Below are positions 56,514-64,000 of a stretch of DNA of 64,000 nt, piece after piece; the stretch's first letter is position 1; every line of letters starts with the position of its first letter. The position numbers and the translations under genes were made by a program. Below the pieces are notes generated by a model, which saw only the letters and a program-made list of their open reading frames with translations, made no database searches and was not told where the DNA came from. Source of the DNA: Gemmata sp. (GTDB lineage Bacteria > Planctomycetota > Planctomycetia > Gemmatales > Gemmataceae); assembly GCA_025055115.1 (NCBI GenBank), contig JANWYJ010000033.1:1-64000 (forward strand), read 5' to 3'.

Positions 56514-57251
56514 ATGCGCTGGCCCCGTTTCATTGCCGCAATCGGGTTGATCTTCGGTATGGCTGTGTGGCCCGTTGACGCTCAGGAGAAGCCACGCACC
56601 GGCTTCATGGAGAAAGTGTTCCACAATGCGGATGGTTCCCAATCGCGTTATGTGGTGTTTGTCCCGCACAGTTATGATGGGACGAAAGAATTCCCGGTGA
56701 TTCTGTTTCTCCACGGCGCAGGCGAAAGTCTGGGCGGCAAGAAAATGCCTGTCGAGGTCGGCATCGGGCCGGCCATTAAAGCCCGTGAGAAAACCTTCCC
56801 GTTCATCACCGTCATCCCTCAATCCGCCAAGCGAACCTGGCAAGCCGACTCCGAGGATGGCCGGCGGGCGATCGCCATTCTGGATGCCACGCTCCAGGAG
56901 TACAAGATCGACCCCAAACGCCAAATTCTCACGGGGTTATCGATGGGCGGCTATGGAACCTGGAGCCTGGCAGCCGCTTACCCGAACCGCTGGGCGGCCA
57001 TTGTGCCCATTTGCGGTGGCGGCGATCCCAACAATGCCAGCAAAATCAAAGATATTCCGTGTTGGTGTTTCCACGGTCAAGAGGATAACGCCGTGAAGGT
57101 CGAACGTTCCCGCGAGATGATCGCGGCGTTGGAAAAGGCCGGCGGTAAACCGCGCTACACGGAATACCAATGGGTGGGCCACGATTCCTGGGACCCCGCG
57201 TATGCCACGAATCAACTGTATACATGGCTGCTGCGGCAATCGAAGAAGTGA
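56514..57251 (+). CDS. Secreted alpha/beta-hydrolase esterase
   Basis: A 245-residue exported esterase of the feruloyl-esterase/PHB-depolymerase-like group. Signal peptide MRWPRFIAAIGLIFGMAVWPVDAQ; fold begins SRYVVFVPHSYDGTKEFPVIL; oxyanion FLHGAGES; nucleophile Ser in LTGLSMGGYGTWSLA; acid Asp in FHGQEDNAV; His in WVGHDSWDPAY. Such enzymes cleave ester-linked groups on polysaccharides or small esters. GGGAG eight bases before ATG 56514; a TTG five codons earlier is less likely. Confidence 0.88.
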   Translation: MRWPRFIAAIGLIFGMAVWPVDAQEKPRTGFMEKVFHNADGSQSRYVVFVPHSYDGTKEFPVILFLHGAGESLGGKKMPVEVGIGPAIKAREKTFPFITVIPQSAKRTWQADSEDGRRAIAILDATLQEYKIDPKRQILTGLSMGGYGTWSLAAAYPNRWAAIVPICGGGDPNNASKIKDIPCWCFHGQEDNAVKVERSREMIAALEKAGGKPRYTEYQWVGHDSWDPAYATNQLYTWLLRQSKK

Positions 57252-57358
57252 AGAACCCACCCTCGGGGGATGGACCATGCACCACCGCGGACGAACACCG
57301 ATTTCCCCCCAGCCGCAACAATCCACCTTCCTGTTTCCTGCCCTTGGAGAGTTCTCCC

Positions 57359-58924
57359 ATGACCACTGAAGCGTTGAACCGCCGGTCCTTCATCGCCGGT
57401 ACCGCGGCGGCCGGAGCCGCGCTGAGCCTACCCGCGGCCAGCTATGCCCGGATCAAAGCCGCCAACGAAAAGCAACGGATCGCCTTCCTCGGCACCGGCG
57501 GCCGCTGTCAGCAGCACATCGACATTATTGTCGATATGCGTGATGAAGGTTTGCCCGTGGACCCATTTGCCGTTTGCGACGTGTGGGATGGCGATGAAAC
57601 CCTCGGGGCCCGCCGCAACGACAAGAAGAAACGCACCGGCCGCGGCCTGTATCCCAGTGCCAAAACCTGCGGCATCCCGCTGGATGCTGGCAAAGGCCGC
57701 ATCTCCAAAGACTACCGCCATCTGCTCGATAATAAAGACGTAGATATCGTCTGCATCGCCACGCCGGATCACTGGCACGCCAAGATGGCGGTCGATGCCA
57801 TGCTCGCGGGCAAAGACGTGTATCTGGAAAAACCGATGACGCGCACCATCGCCGAGGCGATCCTCGTCGTCGATACCGCGGCCAAGACAGGCCGCACCGT
57901 GACCATCGGCGTCCAAAGCATGGCCGACCCCACCTGGCAAGCCGCCTACGAGTACATCAAAGCGGGCAACATCGGCCATGTCTTCCAGGGGCAAACGAGC
58001 TACTACCGCAACTACATCGGCGGTCAATGGCGCTATTATCCGCTCAAAAAGGACATGACGCCCAAAACCATCGATTGGGACATGTGGCTTGGTCACAAGT
58101 TCGAAATCGCTGGTGAGAAACTGGGTCCAAGCCCCGAAGAGATGCCCTTCGACCGCGCCGTCTGGGCGCAATGGCGCTGCTACTGGCCCTTTGGTGGCGG
58201 TATGTTCACCGATCTTTTCGTCCACCAAACGACTCACCTCATCGCCGCAATGGGTGTCCGCTTCCCCGGTCGGGTCGTGGGTGCCGGGGGGATTTATCTC
58301 GAATACGACGGCCGGGATGTGCCCGATGTCGCCACCGTTGTGGCCGATTACGAAGAAGGCTGCCAGGTGATCATCTCGGCCACGATGTGCAATGACACGC
58401 AATTGGGCGAAATGATCCGCGGCCGACTGGCGACCATCAAATTCACCGGCGGTGGGGATTACATGAGCGGCTTTGAAGTCTATGGGCAAAACATCGCCGG
58501 CGGTCCGGCCAAGCCGATGCAGGGATTCGGCACCCCGGTGTACGTTTACAAGAACGAAAAAACGGGCAACGCCACCCGGGCGCTGTGGGAAAACTTCCTC
58601 AACTGCTGCCGCATCGACGACAAGATCAAACGCCGCGAAACTCTCAGCACCCCCGAACTGGGGGCCGCCGCCTTCAGCACGGTCAACATGGGCGTTCTCA
58701 GCTACCGCTTCGGCAAGGTGCTGATGTGGGACAAAGAAAAACGCGCCCCCAAAGAGGCCGACGCCAGCTGGGCCACAATGTGGGAAACCCGCAGCAAGAA
58801 ACGCGGTAAACCCAACCAAATCCAAGGCTGGGCCGGCGGCGACAAAGGCAGCACCCTCGAACCGCCGGAATATCAAAAGCTCGAAGGACCGTGGATCGGC
58901 GGCAAAGACCCAGCCGGTAGCTAA
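57359..58924 (+). CDS. Gfo/Idh/MocA family oxidoreductase with Tat signal
   Basis: A 521-residue NAD(P)-dependent oxidoreductase. The N-terminus holds a twin-arginine signal (NRRSFIAGTAAAGAALSLPA), then the Rossmann loop IAFLGTGGRCQQHID, HWHAKMAVDAMLAGKDVYLEKPMTRTIAEA (EKP motif) and the C-terminal substrate domain. Planctomycetes have many such exported members, thought to act on sugars or glycan products outside the cytoplasm. GGAGAG before ATG 57359 fixes the start; upstream codons of the frame overlap the esterase gene. The adjacent secreted esterase suggests a joint role in polysaccharide use. Confidence 0.9.
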   Translation: MTTEALNRRSFIAGTAAAGAALSLPAASYARIKAANEKQRIAFLGTGGRCQQHIDIIVDMRDEGLPVDPFAVCDVWDGDETLGARRNDKKKRTGRGLYPSAKTCGIPLDAGKGRISKDYRHLLDNKDVDIVCIATPDHWHAKMAVDAMLAGKDVYLEKPMTRTIAEAILVVDTAAKTGRTVTIGVQSMADPTWQAAYEYIKAGNIGHVFQGQTSYYRNYIGGQWRYYPLKKDMTPKTIDWDMWLGHKFEIAGEKLGPSPEEMPFDRAVWAQWRCYWPFGGGMFTDLFVHQTTHLIAAMGVRFPGRVVGAGGIYLEYDGRDVPDVATVVADYEEGCQVIISATMCNDTQLGEMIRGRLATIKFTGGGDYMSGFEVYGQNIAGGPAKPMQGFGTPVYVYKNEKTGNATRALWENFLNCCRIDDKIKRRETLSTPELGAAAFSTVNMGVLSYRFGKVLMWDKEKRAPKEADASWATMWETRSKKRGKPNQIQGWAGGDKGSTLEPPEYQKLEGPWIGGKDPAGS

Positions 58925-59637
58925 CCGCCCGCAACGACACCATCACCCCTCGTAGGCCGGCCTTCCCCCGCCACAGGGCGGGGGAAGGCCCCATGGCCCC
59001 CAGACGACGCATTCTGCCTAAAGAAGTACGTACGGTTCAGACACCACGTTGACGGACCCGCAACGATAGACAATTCCCTCACTGAATAGACAATTCCCTC
59101 ACGGATCCCCTCGCTTCTCACGGATCCCCTCGCTTCTCGCCTCGCGTGGCCCTGCCCATCGCCGCGGAGAAACACTCCCCGACAATGGCGCCCAGGGCTT
59201 TGGGAGGCCCTCAAGCCGAAACGTCGCTCCATCACCGCCCTGAAACACCTACCATCCGCGGCAAAGTCTTTCGCCTCGCCCGGGTCAACAAGCCGAAACG
59301 TCGCTCCATCACCGCCCTGAAACACTCCGGGAATCGCTGTCGGAGTCCGCGGCGATCGCCGTCGCTCTAGAGATGGTTTGAGCATCAACTCCGACAGTCG
59401 GGGTCCACCGCTGTCGCCGTCCGCGGCGATCGTCGGTAGGTTGCCTGTCCCCGGATGCGTTTGGGCCGGGCTGAATGGCGGGCCGATGCGCTGTCCCAAT
59501 CGCGGGCCGATGCGCTGTCCCATTAGGTTCACCTCAGGAGGTCGCCTGCGCGGCGCAGAAGCGGCGACGGGGCCACGACCGGAAGCACCGAGTTCCCCCA
59601 CCGTCGGTGGCGGTGCCCGGGCCGTATCCGGCTGCGG
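58925..59637. repeat. Long spacer of duplicated segments
   Basis: Contains two copies of ATAGACAATTCCCTCAC (from 59067 and 59085), two adjacent copies of CACGGATCCCCTCGCTTCT (about 59100-59139), a perfect 37-bp duplication (59212-59248 and 59289-59325) and a 22-bp unit GGGCCGATGCGCTGTCCCA present twice near 59480-59522. The gap is convergent between the oxidoreductase and solute-binding genes; frames across it are not gene-like. Confidence 0.85.
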
Positions 59638-61074
59638 CTAATCTTGGCTCAAGAGCTGATTCCACTCCGCTTCCAGCCGCTGCAGGGCCACTTCCGCGGT
59701 CTGTTCGGTACCAATGGTTCGCAAATGCCGCGCGGCGGCCTCCACCAACGCTCGGCGTTGGGGAACCCGCAGCTCGTAGGTCGGGTTTTTCACCGCTTGA
59801 TTGACACAGTGACGCATCGCGTCTTGGAGGGTTTTGGTTCGGTCTTCGTCGAATCCATAGCTCATCCACAACAGGAGCCGTTCGCGGTCGAAATGGGCGA
59901 CGCGCACGGGTCCGGCTCCCAGGCCCGGCGTGGCCACGTATTCAGCCGTCCGGGCGGGGCTGGCCAGATCGGCCAACAGATCAAACGCCGCTTCCGGGTG
60001 TGGGCAACGCGCCCGCACCACACCCAGCCGGCCCCCCGAGAAATACGGAACATAGTTGGTCGGCGGACTTTTTTCCGGCGCCCCCACATAATGCCGCGCA
60101 CCGGGCACGTTGGCCAAACCCCACTTCCCAACATCCTCGTTTTTCTCTCGCGCCAGCGGGGCCAAGCGTGCGAGTTGCTCCAGGGAAAGCACGGCCATCA
60201 CCGCCCGCTGTTCGACCAAGGCGAGCACCGGATCATCACTTCCCCCCGGAGGTACTGTCGCCAGCGCCTGCGCGTGGCGTAAGCGTTCTAGCCACTGCGC
60301 GGCTTGTTGAAAGCCAAAACTGTTCAAGCGAGATTTCCCCGTGGAAAGGTACAGCTGAAACGCCAAGGCATCGCGATCGGCCCCGGCTTGTGTCGCCACT
60401 TCGACATCGCTGAGAGCGCGGCGATCCATCGACGACGCCACCTGGCAGAACAGATCGAAAAGTGGCTCGGCCGCGGTGGGCAGTGGCGGCAGGCTCGGTT
60501 TTTTGTCCCGTTGGGCGAAAAACGTGGCCACATCTGCGAAATCTTCCCAGGTTGTGGGAACTTTCACATCGGTGAACGCCGCCGTCCGATAAACCAACAC
60601 CGCCCCACTGGCCGTCAAGGGCACCGCCAAGGTCTGCTCCTGCCAATTCACCAAGGGATTGCTATAGGCCGAAATCCACCCAAACCATTGAATCGGATGA
60701 TCACTGCCGCGGAAGGCCACCGGGACGGGGAGCAGCTGTTTTTGGCTTCCCCATTCTCCCAGCTCGCCACTGCGAAGGATCCCGATGTCGGTATCATCCG
60801 TGGCCGTCATGGCTTGGGTGTGAATTGTCACTTGCCCCCCCGTGCGGACTTCCCAGGCGCGAACCATCGGGGTGATGGCTTGGGCGAAGGCAGCATCGGG
60901 GCAGCGAAGCGTTAGATGAACACGCGCATAGGGTTTGACCTCCTCGGCCGGCGGCGGCGGTTCGCAACCGATGCCGACCAAGCAGCTCACAAGAAGGACA
61001 CGACCCAGAGCCGCCAAAGAATGAGAAAAGTATGGGTGCCGGTTATTCGGAATCGGTGGAACAGACTGTTGCAT
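59638..61074 (-). CDS. Orphan extracellular solute-binding lipoprotein
   Basis: A 478-residue predicted lipoprotein: hydrophobic segment with lipobox (LVSCLVGIGC) near residue 36, then a type I periplasmic-binding-protein fold of the sugar-binding group (TLRCPDAAFAQAITPMVRAWE, VPLTASGAVLVYRTAAF, WEDFADVATFFAQRD, ALVEQRAVMAVLSLEQLA and FSGGRLGVVRARCPHPEAAFDLL). No permease or ATPase gene is nearby, so it either works with a distant ABC importer or is a receptor. ATG at 61074, preceded by AAGGG. Confidence 0.82.
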   Translation of the reverse strand: MQQSVPPIPNNRHPYFSHSLAALGRVLLVSCLVGIGCEPPPPAEEVKPYARVHLTLRCPDAAFAQAITPMVRAWEVRTGGQVTIHTQAMTATDDTDIGILRSGELGEWGSQKQLLPVPVAFRGSDHPIQWFGWISAYSNPLVNWQEQTLAVPLTASGAVLVYRTAAFTDVKVPTTWEDFADVATFFAQRDKKPSLPPLPTAAEPLFDLFCQVASSMDRRALSDVEVATQAGADRDALAFQLYLSTGKSRLNSFGFQQAAQWLERLRHAQALATVPPGGSDDPVLALVEQRAVMAVLSLEQLARLAPLAREKNEDVGKWGLANVPGARHYVGAPEKSPPTNYVPYFSGGRLGVVRARCPHPEAAFDLLADLASPARTAEYVATPGLGAGPVRVAHFDRERLLLWMSYGFDEDRTKTLQDAMRHCVNQAVKNPTYELRVPQRRALVEAAARHLRTIGTEQTAEVALQRLEAEWNQLLSQD

Positions 61075-61298
61075 CACGGAGGACCCTTATCATACAATAA
61101 ACGTCGCGGGCAACTCGGGATAACCATTCATCCACGACTCGCTGCTCGCTATGGAGGCTACCCCATTATGGGGTACAACGGCAAGTTGGCAGTTGGGCAA
61201 ACGCTGCGTTGAGCTTGTGGACGCCTGACTCCTGGTTGCTGTTTCCTCTCCCTATGGTCCCGGTTTTCGGGTGAACCCACAGCGAAGGCGGAGACCCC

Positions 61299-62078
61299 AT
61301 GAAGGTAACTTTAGTCGTCGCATCCGGAGCGCACGAAGGACGTGTGATTCCTCTGACCGGCCCACAGTTTCTCATCGGGCGTGATGAAAAATGCCAACTG
61401 CGCCCCGCCAGCCAAGCCATCAGCAAAATGCATTGTGCCGTTCTCATCCGCGAGGGGAAGGTATTCATCAAAGACTTCGGCAGCACCAACGGTACGCTGA
61501 TCAACGATCAGTTGATTCAGGGCGCCGAAGTTCAGGTGCAAGATGGAGCCACTCTGCGGGTCGGCCCTCTCGAATTCCGCGTCCGTATCACGCCCGCGGC
61601 CAGCAAACCGGACGGCACACCCTTCCCACCGGAAACCGCCGGCACTCTCGCGGCCGTGCAAGCGGCCAAGCAAACCGCCCCCACCCGCGACGCCACCCCC
61701 AACCCGGCTAAGCCCTCCCCCTCCGGGGTCACGCCCAAACCCACGGCACCAACCCAGCCTGGCGCAGCAGAAAGCCCCGCTCTCAAACCCGATTCCAAGG
61801 AAGTCCCCTCCCTGACCACCTCCGAATCGGTCACTGAGGAAGACCAGGATCGCATCGCGGCCATGTTGCTGGGTATGGACGACGACGGCAACAGCAGCGT
61901 ACCCGATGGCAGCACGGTGATGGACATTCCCACGCCACTGGCCGCGGGCAACGACCCCACTGCGGCCAAAGCGGGCGAAAAGAAAGACGACGACAAACCC
62001 AAACGCGCCCAAACCCGCGAAGAAATGAGCAACGCCGCCAACGACCTGCTCCGCAAATACATGCGTCGCCCCCGCTAA
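61299..62078 (+). CDS. FHA domain protein
   Basis: A 259-residue cytoplasmic protein with an N-terminal forkhead-associated domain (about residues 1-98): FLIGRDEKCQLRPASQAISKMHC contains the Gly-Arg and Ser...His phosphothreonine-binding residues, and DFGSTNGTLIN the conserved loop. The remaining 160 residues are Pro/Ala/Thr-rich and then acidic (VTEEDQDRIAAMLLGMDDDG), ending in a basic helix (LLRKYMRRPR). It is likely a reader of Ser/Thr kinase phosphorylation. The stop lies inside a 36-bp segment duplicated downstream. Confidence 0.9.
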   Translation: MKVTLVVASGAHEGRVIPLTGPQFLIGRDEKCQLRPASQAISKMHCAVLIREGKVFIKDFGSTNGTLINDQLIQGAEVQVQDGATLRVGPLEFRVRITPAASKPDGTPFPPETAGTLAAVQAAKQTAPTRDATPNPAKPSPSGVTPKPTAPTQPGAAESPALKPDSKEVPSLTTSESVTEEDQDRIAAMLLGMDDDGNSSVPDGSTVMDIPTPLAAGNDPTAAKAGEKKDDDKPKRAQTREEMSNAANDLLRKYMRRPR

Positions 62079-62215
62079 TAGCCGATACTCCCCCGCTTCC
62101 TCCGGGACCCGCTCTAGCTCTAGACGCTAAAGCTCTAGACACTGCAGGCGCTGACCTGCCGGATAATAGCCGATACTCATAATAGCCGATACTCCCCCGC
62201 TTCCTCCGGGACCCG
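62076..62215. repeat. Duplication of the FHA gene end
   Basis: 36 bp at 62076-62111, starting with the TAA stop codon, recur perfectly at 62180-62215; a third partial copy of the first 15 bases is at 62164-62178. Between them are AGCTCTAGAC-type short repeats. Confidence 0.9.
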
Positions 62216-62293
62216 GCCACGTGGTCAGTGACCACCGCAGCTCCCGGAGACCACCCACTGGTGCCCCTACCATCCTCGTAATCATCTTGACCG

Positions 62294-63412
62294 TTGAATC
62301 CCACGGCCCCCTCGCTTCTCGTTTGGAACTCGGATGCCACGCGCCGGCTACTCGCGTGGTTCGATCAACACCGACGCGACCTGCCGTGGCGTCGTCATCC
62401 ACGCAATCCCTACCACATCTGGGTTAGCGAGGTCATGCTGCAACAAACCACCGTGGCCGCGGTGGTACCCTACTTCGAACGGTTTATAGCCGCCTTTCCC
62501 GATGTTCACGCTCTGGCTGGCGCGACCGAACAGGACGTTCTCAAACTCTGGGCCGGCTTAGGCTACTATCGCCGTGCCCGCCATTTGTACGCCGCCGCGC
62601 AGCAGTTGGTTCGTCATCACCAGGGCCAACTGCCCGATGATCCCGCGGTGTGGCAAGCCCTGCCCGGGGTGGGCCGCTACATTCTGGGGGCCGTCCTCTC
62701 CCAAGCCTTCGATCAACGCCAGCCGATTGTCGAAGCTAATAGTCTGCGTGTCTTGACCAGGGTGTTTGGCTATCGGGGTGATCCACGCTCCGGACCAGGG
62801 CAGAAGTGGCTCTGGGCCACGGCCGAGGCCATTTTGCCCCACCAGCGCTGCGGCGACTTCAACCAGGCGTTGATGGAACTAGGATCGCTCGTGTGTACGC
62901 CCACCACTCCCCACTGTGGCCGTTGTCCGCTCGCCGGTATCTGCCAAGCCCGCCAACTGGGACTGCAAGACCAAATTCCCCCCAAAAAGAACCCGCCTCC
63001 GATCACCGCGGTCACCGAGGTCGGTGTGATCATTTGGAAGAAAGGGCGACTGTTGTTATGCCAGCGGCCATCGACCGCGCCCCGGTGGCCCAATTTGTGG
63101 GAAGTCCCTCATGCCGAGAAACGGCCCGAGGAAGACGCCCCCACCGCGGCCGTACGCATCGCCCAACAGCTGACGGGCTACCGCATCGAACCGCTCACTG
63201 AACTGATCACCCTCAAGCACGGCGTGACACGCTTTGCTATCACACTGGTGGGCTTCGAAGCCCAATACACCAGCGGCCGCTTTCGTCGGGGACCTTATGC
63301 ACAGGCCCAATGGGTCCAGCCCCACGCATGGACCGATTATCCCGTCAGTTCACCACAGCGAAAGCTCTTGACGGCACTGGTTAATTCATGCCGACAACGG
63401 CGGTTATTCTGA
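62294..63412 (+). CDS. mutY: A/G-specific adenine glycosylase, variant active site
   Basis: MutY base-excision enzyme removing adenine mispaired with 8-oxoguanine. The 372-residue protein has PYHIWVSEVMLQQTTVAAVVPYFERF (catalytic Glu in SEVMLQQT), the HhH motif LPGVGRYILGAVLS, the [4Fe-4S] ligands C-x6-C-x2-C-x5-C (CTPTTPHCGRCPLAGIC) and a C-terminal NUDIX-like 8-oxoG-sensing domain. The usual DGN of LDGNVxRVL is replaced by EAN (IVEANSLRVL): Glu147 stands where catalytic Asp138 of E. coli lies. The start is a TTG; no in-frame ATG is near. Confidence 0.9.
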   Translation: MNPTAPSLLVWNSDATRRLLAWFDQHRRDLPWRRHPRNPYHIWVSEVMLQQTTVAAVVPYFERFIAAFPDVHALAGATEQDVLKLWAGLGYYRRARHLYAAAQQLVRHHQGQLPDDPAVWQALPGVGRYILGAVLSQAFDQRQPIVEANSLRVLTRVFGYRGDPRSGPGQKWLWATAEAILPHQRCGDFNQALMELGSLVCTPTTPHCGRCPLAGICQARQLGLQDQIPPKKNPPPITAVTEVGVIIWKKGRLLLCQRPSTAPRWPNLWEVPHAEKRPEEDAPTAAVRIAQQLTGYRIEPLTELITLKHGVTRFAITLVGFEAQYTSGRFRRGPYAQAQWVQPHAWTDYPVSSPQRKLLTALVNSCRQRRLF

Positions 63413-63446
63413 GCCACACAATTGGCTGTCACCGGCTGGCTGTTCC

Positions 63447-64000
63447 ATGTCTATCGCGGCCTTGGTTTATCCGCACCAGTTGTACGACGATCATCCCGCC
63501 ATTATTCCTGGCGCCGTCGCCGTCCTCATCGAAGAACCCCTCTTCTTCACCCAGTACCGTTTTCACCGGCAGAAGTTGATCTTCCATCGTGTCAGCATGG
63601 CACGTTACGCCGAGAAACTGCGCCGCCGCGGTACGACAGTCCGCTATCTGGATGTCGCGGCATTGCCTCACACCGCGGCCATCGCCGATCATTTGCTGCG
63701 CTGGGGCGTGCAACAGGTACGCGTGGTGGATCCGTGCGACGATTGGCTTGACCAACGCCTGATGGCTGGACTTCGGGACCGCGGGCTTTCCGTGCAACTG
63801 CTTCCCGACCCGCACTTCCTGACGCCGCCGGCGGCCATCGCCCGCATCAGCGAAGGCCCACAGAAGCTGTATTTCACCCGTTTTTACATCGAGCAACGCA
63901 AACGGTTGGGGATTTTGTTGGACAATGGCCAACCCGTGGGCGGAAAGTGGAGCTTTGACCCCGAAAATCGCAAGAAACTGCCACGACACCTGCCACTGCC
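63447..64000 (+). CDS. Cryptochrome/photolyase-related protein (partial)
   Basis: Open frame running off the right edge; 184 codons seen. It starts MSIAALVYPHQLYDDHPAIIP and continues AVLIEEPLFFTQYRFHRQKL, FHRVSMARYAEKLRRRGTTV and YFTRFYIEQRKRLGILLDNG, the N-terminal alpha/beta domain of the deoxyribodipyrimidine-photolyase-related (FeS-BCP/PhrB-like) family. Complete members use FAD, a deazaflavin-like antenna and often a [4Fe-4S] cluster to repair UV lesions. The FAD-binding half lies outside the window. It begins 34 bases after mutY, so the two repair genes may be co-transcribed. Confidence 0.85.
   Translation, partial: MSIAALVYPHQLYDDHPAIIPGAVAVLIEEPLFFTQYRFHRQKLIFHRVSMARYAEKLRRRGTTVRYLDVAALPHTAAIADHLLRWGVQQVRVVDPCDDWLDQRLMAGLRDRGLSVQLLPDPHFLTPPAAIARISEGPQKLYFTRFYIEQRKRLGILLDNGQPVGGKWSFDPENRKKLPRHLPL

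Noticed and set aside
57428-58876. 482-codon minus-strand open frame
   Set aside because: Antisense shadow of the Gfo/Idh/MocA gene caused by high GC; no start signal or family motif.

Overview
The window reads as chromosomal DNA from a Planctomycetota bacterium, most likely from the Gemmataceae side of the phylum. The evidence is a DUF1559-type prepilin, a futalosine-pathway menaquinone gene pair, a bacterial deoxyhypusine-synthase-like gene, several short families I associate with planctomycetes, high GC, mostly monocistronic genes on both strands, and long repeat-rich spacers. No rRNA, tRNA, CRISPR array, transposase or prophage was recognised. The only recombinase is a housekeeping XerC/D-type gene.

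Layout. 0-12 kb: aconitase (-), a PfpI/DJ-1 protein (-), a DUF1559 prepilin (+) with a good terminator, an HDOD protein (-), mobA (+), a deoxyhypusine-synthase-like gene (+), a secreted trypsin-like protease (+) and a compact nuoI-nuoA-nuoB operon (-). 12-19 kb: an FGGY sugar kinase and a TIM-barrel protein (-) opposite a Tm-1/UPF0261 gene (+), then two paralogous small secreted proteins and a PilZ protein. 19-30 kb: a proline-rich OstA/LptA-like envelope protein, a D-2-hydroxyacid dehydrogenase, rdgB, a DUF4345-like membrane protein, xerC/D, mqnA-mqnC, kbl and a lipoprotein.

30.7-45.4 kb holds the most distinctive locus, six genes all on the minus strand. A 2556-residue synthase with domains flavin enoyl-reductase-like x2, KS, AT, ACP and KR is followed by a second synthase (AT, DH and a degenerate PPTase-like tail), a free ACP, an alpha/beta hydrolase, and a MacB/LolE-type ABC permease with its ATPase. 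It resembles Pfa/Hgl secondary-lipid synthases coupled to a DevCA-like exporter. The fused tandem reductase head and the split AT-DH subunit are unusual. Inference: the locus makes and exports a polyketide-type lipid.

45.8-64 kb: a lipid-anchored SppA homologue that has lost both catalytic residues, glgC, an acidic protein with a poly-Arg tract, argA (kinase-like plus GNAT), trxB, an RdgC-like protein, secreted proteins and an esterase, a Gfo/Idh/MocA oxidoreductase with a Tat signal, an orphan solute-binding lipoprotein, an FHA protein, a mutY variant (catalytic Asp replaced by Glu) and the start of a photolyase-related gene cut by the window end.

A second theme runs through the spacers. 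Almost every long intergenic gap holds 20-55 bp segments present twice, head-to-tail and 0-80 bp apart. In several cases one copy covers the last codons and stop codon of the neighbouring gene (mobA, the UPF0261 gene, argA, the FHA gene), and in one case a ribosome-binding leader. This looks like a chronic local duplication process rather than insertion elements.
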